Shown here in pieces: positions 62,501 through 64,000 of a DNA stretch of 64,000 nucleotides. Origin of the DNA: Botrytis cinerea B05.10 (taxonomy: Eukaryota > Ascomycota > Leotiomycetes > Helotiales > Sclerotiniaceae); NCBI RefSeq assembly GCF_000143535.2, contig NC_037311.1:248001-312000 (forward strand), written 5' to 3'. The notes beneath the pieces were generated by a model. That model was not told the origin of the DNA, ran no database searches, and saw only the letters and a list, made by a program, of their open reading frames with translations. Position numbers and translations under genes: made by a program. Each line of letters opens with the position of its first letter. Position 1 is the first letter of the stretch.

Positions 62501-63095
62501 TAGTCCAGTAGCAATGGGCAGACATGGATTGAACGTCAAAGAGAAGAAATTATCTTTAACGAATCTGACTATTCTCCCAGACGGGGGAATCGGTTACATG
62601 ATGGACTACGATGATGAGGATGAAATTGTCGTTGAACCCTTGTCGTTATCGAAAACCAAGATGAACGTAGAAAAGGAAGTGAAATCAACCAAGGACACCA
62701 AAGATACTCGCTGGTCCGACGCAATGATTAAGCCTCTCACGAAAACTACTCGGCGAGAAAGTAAAATGGAACATCCCAGTCCCATAACACCACCAAATTG
62801 GGGATGGAGTCAAGCGGTAACCGTAGCAAAAGAAAGATTGAGCAGAAGTCCAACTAGGGATAAGGAGAACGTGGTAGATAATGATTGTGAAAGGGGAAGA
62901 GATAGCCCTGAGAGTCCAGGGTTGTATGATCAAGATGGGTTTTTGAGGAGTTCGCCGGAACGCACAACTGTAGATGCAAGTCAGAATGGGGATAGTAGGG
63001 GAAGAGCAAGGCGAGCGACAGTTAATGCGTTTTCTGGAGATTTGATGGAACAGAAAACGAGGGAGAAGTTATCTGCGCACATAGTTACGTCATAA
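59526..63095 (+). CDS. Single-pass membrane protein with long Ser/Pro-rich cytosolic tail
   Basis: One uninterrupted frame of 1189 residues. A short N-terminus is followed by one membrane segment at about residues 20-45 (GIIGIAIGSAIVLIVFGVTA) and a basic stop-transfer stretch (YVKRHHRN). The positive-inside rule places the remaining 1140 residues in the cytosol. These are low-complexity and rich in Ser, Pro, Arg and Asn, with many SP/TP sites (PSPGKRIPR, SPTPSGES), an acidic run (DDDEEEEEDEN) and a KRVSFN motif near residue 758 that fits the PP1-docking RVxF pattern. No catalytic domain is recognisable. The layout suggests a plasma-membrane or septal scaffold under phosphorylation control, which is inference. 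Confidence 0.85.
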   Translation: MPPSSIGAEVPIGSGTIPLGGIIGIAIGSAIVLIVFGVTAVTYVKRHHRNATKIREDEVQDDKITSSVGRANSSPYSLPLLATPYHYLPPRNVPGRRGTAKHANFIDDDEEEEEDENIVRPGTKRSSGPKNLFQKQRSSIRDSWPLASRTQSPAKSLPHAQSEKNIRINCVAPPGYVLQEPQRPKRTFSRKSHVKNSDSVEDITIIDGEPNILRGRSRSNSENQLSSILKSTSQRLRDTHRQSVRRSWSNLGRFPGSPPKQRLPNPPLNKATESREVLLAPELSTPDITSREEMQSPRTPSPGKRIPRLSGRAFKNRGRSPTPSGESDDSLCGIDTPDLVIPAQLTSPSKSGRRFEQRHRMNLSPTKGSNGEVKTNRIPKTSLTNDPFFSSVKSAKVTQSTTIYGPQPRYMRKATFGQEDLQEQVMNLGDLPLKDISGNQKGPLVNQPRYPPTLTELNPFQWSPKEAMQTRPRTASPNKIISKRKGHKRSNVVRISGLSRPTSVSVVHEESEGESPGMTTIISRPTLRVVEPSPSCASLSSRYSSAMPRPPSVSTFNPSISIPSLKPGSRQVSLNRERSATPPPLRISPTFNIPQLKPVEKHTPPEQEPYSPTPPPSKFNSILNAPPLKPMERYASGSSNSDEYSPTLSVCNYYAENLNSEVEFFKQARSSLAMKSQVRRHIQNIDEEIISPDTPTDTLVSFPALPPPEPAIEEKRSHHPDVLESWRSERPPSRASNPSSLSRISSLANKNSRAPSPKRVSFNESSNNKPPSSARFSQSSINNALILGPRQFSRANPPSPLTIPSTSLPAPPILSPPLPIPVHLTGPRPEPYKPGSFSTAMTTLASNTPNSTRESIATSIGLLRRMNSEISCISAGDTDSSPMVPGIGLDWSDRHRACRSSRFYLSIGSPIDGTAVQNYRSSLSMLYPNSYSVYSNSYFPQGNDSSTSVNSVSERRQSRSDLMNPNYGNLQEILEDINASREGSRGASTRGSSPVAMGRHGLNVKEKKLSLTNLTILPDGGIGYMMDYDDEDEIVVEPLSLSKTKMNVEKEVKSTKDTKDTRWSDAMIKPLTKTTRRESKMEHPSPITPPNWGWSQAVTVAKERLSRSPTRDKENVVDNDCERGRDSPESPGLYDQDGFLRSSPERTTVDASQNGDSRGRARRATVNAFSGDLMEQKTREKLSAHIVTS

Positions 63096-63500
63096 TATTT
63101 GGATATGGAGGACTTGTGGAATGCAGAAATACAATGCGAGGGACAGCGGGGATGAAAGAAGAGGTCGAGAGATATTTGTCTCCTTTGTTGTTAGTTTTTC
63201 GTGATATCTAAGATTTTAGTTGATCTTTATACATTTGGCATCTAGACGCTTTTTATACCATGACTTTAGATAATGTGTTTAGTATCGCAGCAATAGCCAT
63301 TTTTGTTTATCATCTATTTCATCCAAATGGTCATTAATCTATGCTACGTTACTATTAAAAAGCGATGCAAAATCAAATTACAAAAACATTTCACACTTCT
63401 CTCTGAAACTACTATTCAAACCCAAAAAACCAATCGCCGAGTCTCCAGACATCGCAAACAACATCCAATGTCGACATCTTCATCCATCTTCATCTCCACC
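63096..63500. other. Convergent 3' intergenic spacer
   Basis: About 400 bp of AT-rich sequence between converging genes. No gene or repeat seen. Confidence 0.5.
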
Positions 63501-64000
63501 TCAGCCCAAACTCTCCTTCCCCAATTCCTTCTCCAGCACCTCAGTTACCCCTTCACCGCCATGAATCACGACTTCGGATTTCTTCAATGAGTATTTGACT
63601 GGGTTGACAGCGTTAAAGATTTCGGTTAATTCTTCGAGCTATGGTTTCATAACTGTCAGTTCGAAGCCCAGGATTCATGATACTGAATCAGATATTTTGG
63701 ATTTGGTACATGGAACGAGAATAGAGAAAAATTGATGGTGCTTACAGTTCTGCCTTTGGTCTCTACAAAAAAGAACTACGTATGGGTGTTAGTTCGTTTG
63801 TTTTGTTGTGCGGGAGATAGGAAGATGAAAGGACAAGCTGAGGGAACTTACGTATATGAAAGCCACTTCGAGTAAATCCCAAAATACAAACCTGAAAACA
63901 ATCAGTATAGTTTTTAAGACCCAAGTCAAAAGTCCCAAATTAATGTTTGAAGTAACTCACAAATAATAGTACCTCCATCCTGCCCCACTAAATGCAATCC
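63501..64000 (-). CDS. MFS sugar transporter, C-terminal end (partial)
   Basis: Four exon pieces read 64000-63961, 63891-63852, 63775-63746 and 63638-63501 in consistent phases. The joined protein has SGAGWRYYYL, FVFWDLLEVAFIYFFFVETK and GRTLEELTEIFNAVNPVKYS, the end of helix 12 plus the ETKGRTLEE motif of fungal MFS sugar transporters (lactose/hexose permease type). The family is a plasma-membrane proton/sugar symporter or facilitator. Internal exons of 40 and 30 nt make this gene easy to mis-annotate. The rest lies beyond the window. Confidence 0.88.

Overview
This window looks like nuclear DNA of a filamentous ascomycete, most likely a Leotiomycete of the Botrytis/Sclerotinia type. The signs are short GT-AG introns (about 45-110 nt) with CTAAC/CTGAC-like branch points, a gene set of plant-wall and fungal-wall hydrolases, P450s, 2EXR-domain proteins and a NACHT-ankyrin NLR, and moderate GC with AT-rich intergenic blocks. 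There is no operon structure. Genes were rebuilt by joining open frames across splice sites and checking that the phases close. All exon coordinates come from reading the sequence, not from transcripts.

Layout. 0-6.3 kb: the 3' end of a GH3 beta-xylosidase-like gene, a seven-exon GH71 alpha-1,3-glucanase with four Cys-rich CBM24-like modules, and a GPI-anchored secreted protein. 6.3-13.3 kb: an AT-rich block with a broken secreted-protein fragment, a complete four-exon P450 and a three-exon short-chain dehydrogenase. 16.5-18.5 kb: a Ca3427-like PBP2 protein divergent from a Ubc7-type E2. 19.7-23.4 kb: an NLR-like protein (helical N-terminus, NACHT, twelve 34-residue ankyrin repeats that are nearly identical in DNA). 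25.8-31.8 kb: a 2EXR protein with a spliced RGG tail, a GT8-like type II membrane glycosyltransferase, and a decayed P450 pseudogene. 32.9-38.7 kb: a non-coding repeat array (below). 39.1-47.0 kb: a GESAGG alpha/beta hydrolase, a second 2EXR protein, a coiled-coil protein and a GH18 enzyme. 48-54 kb: three small genes of unknown function, two of them paralogous by structure. 55-64 kb: an ankyrin/Cys-motif protein divergent from a small membrane protein, a 1189-residue single-pass membrane protein with a long disordered tail, and the 3' end of an MFS sugar transporter.

The most unusual feature is the 32.96-38.72 kb array. A box close to TTTTGTTGCAYRTCT occurs about 20 times, always on the + strand, mostly 180-340 bp apart. 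It is usually followed within about 5-15 nt by a palindrome or short hairpin whose sequence changes from copy to copy while its self-complementarity persists. Two more copies, 54 bp apart and each followed by GACAGCTGTC, lie at 11.93-12.0 kb. No continuous reading frame runs through the units. I do not recognise the element; a structured non-coding RNA or DNA element spread by tandem duplication is the best reading.

Functionally the named genes cover wall-polysaccharide breakdown and uptake (GH3, GH71, GH18, sugar transporter), oxidative or reductive metabolism (P450, SDR), protein turnover (Ubc7) and probable non-self recognition (NLR). They are ordinary neighbours on a chromosome and do not form an obvious biosynthetic cluster.
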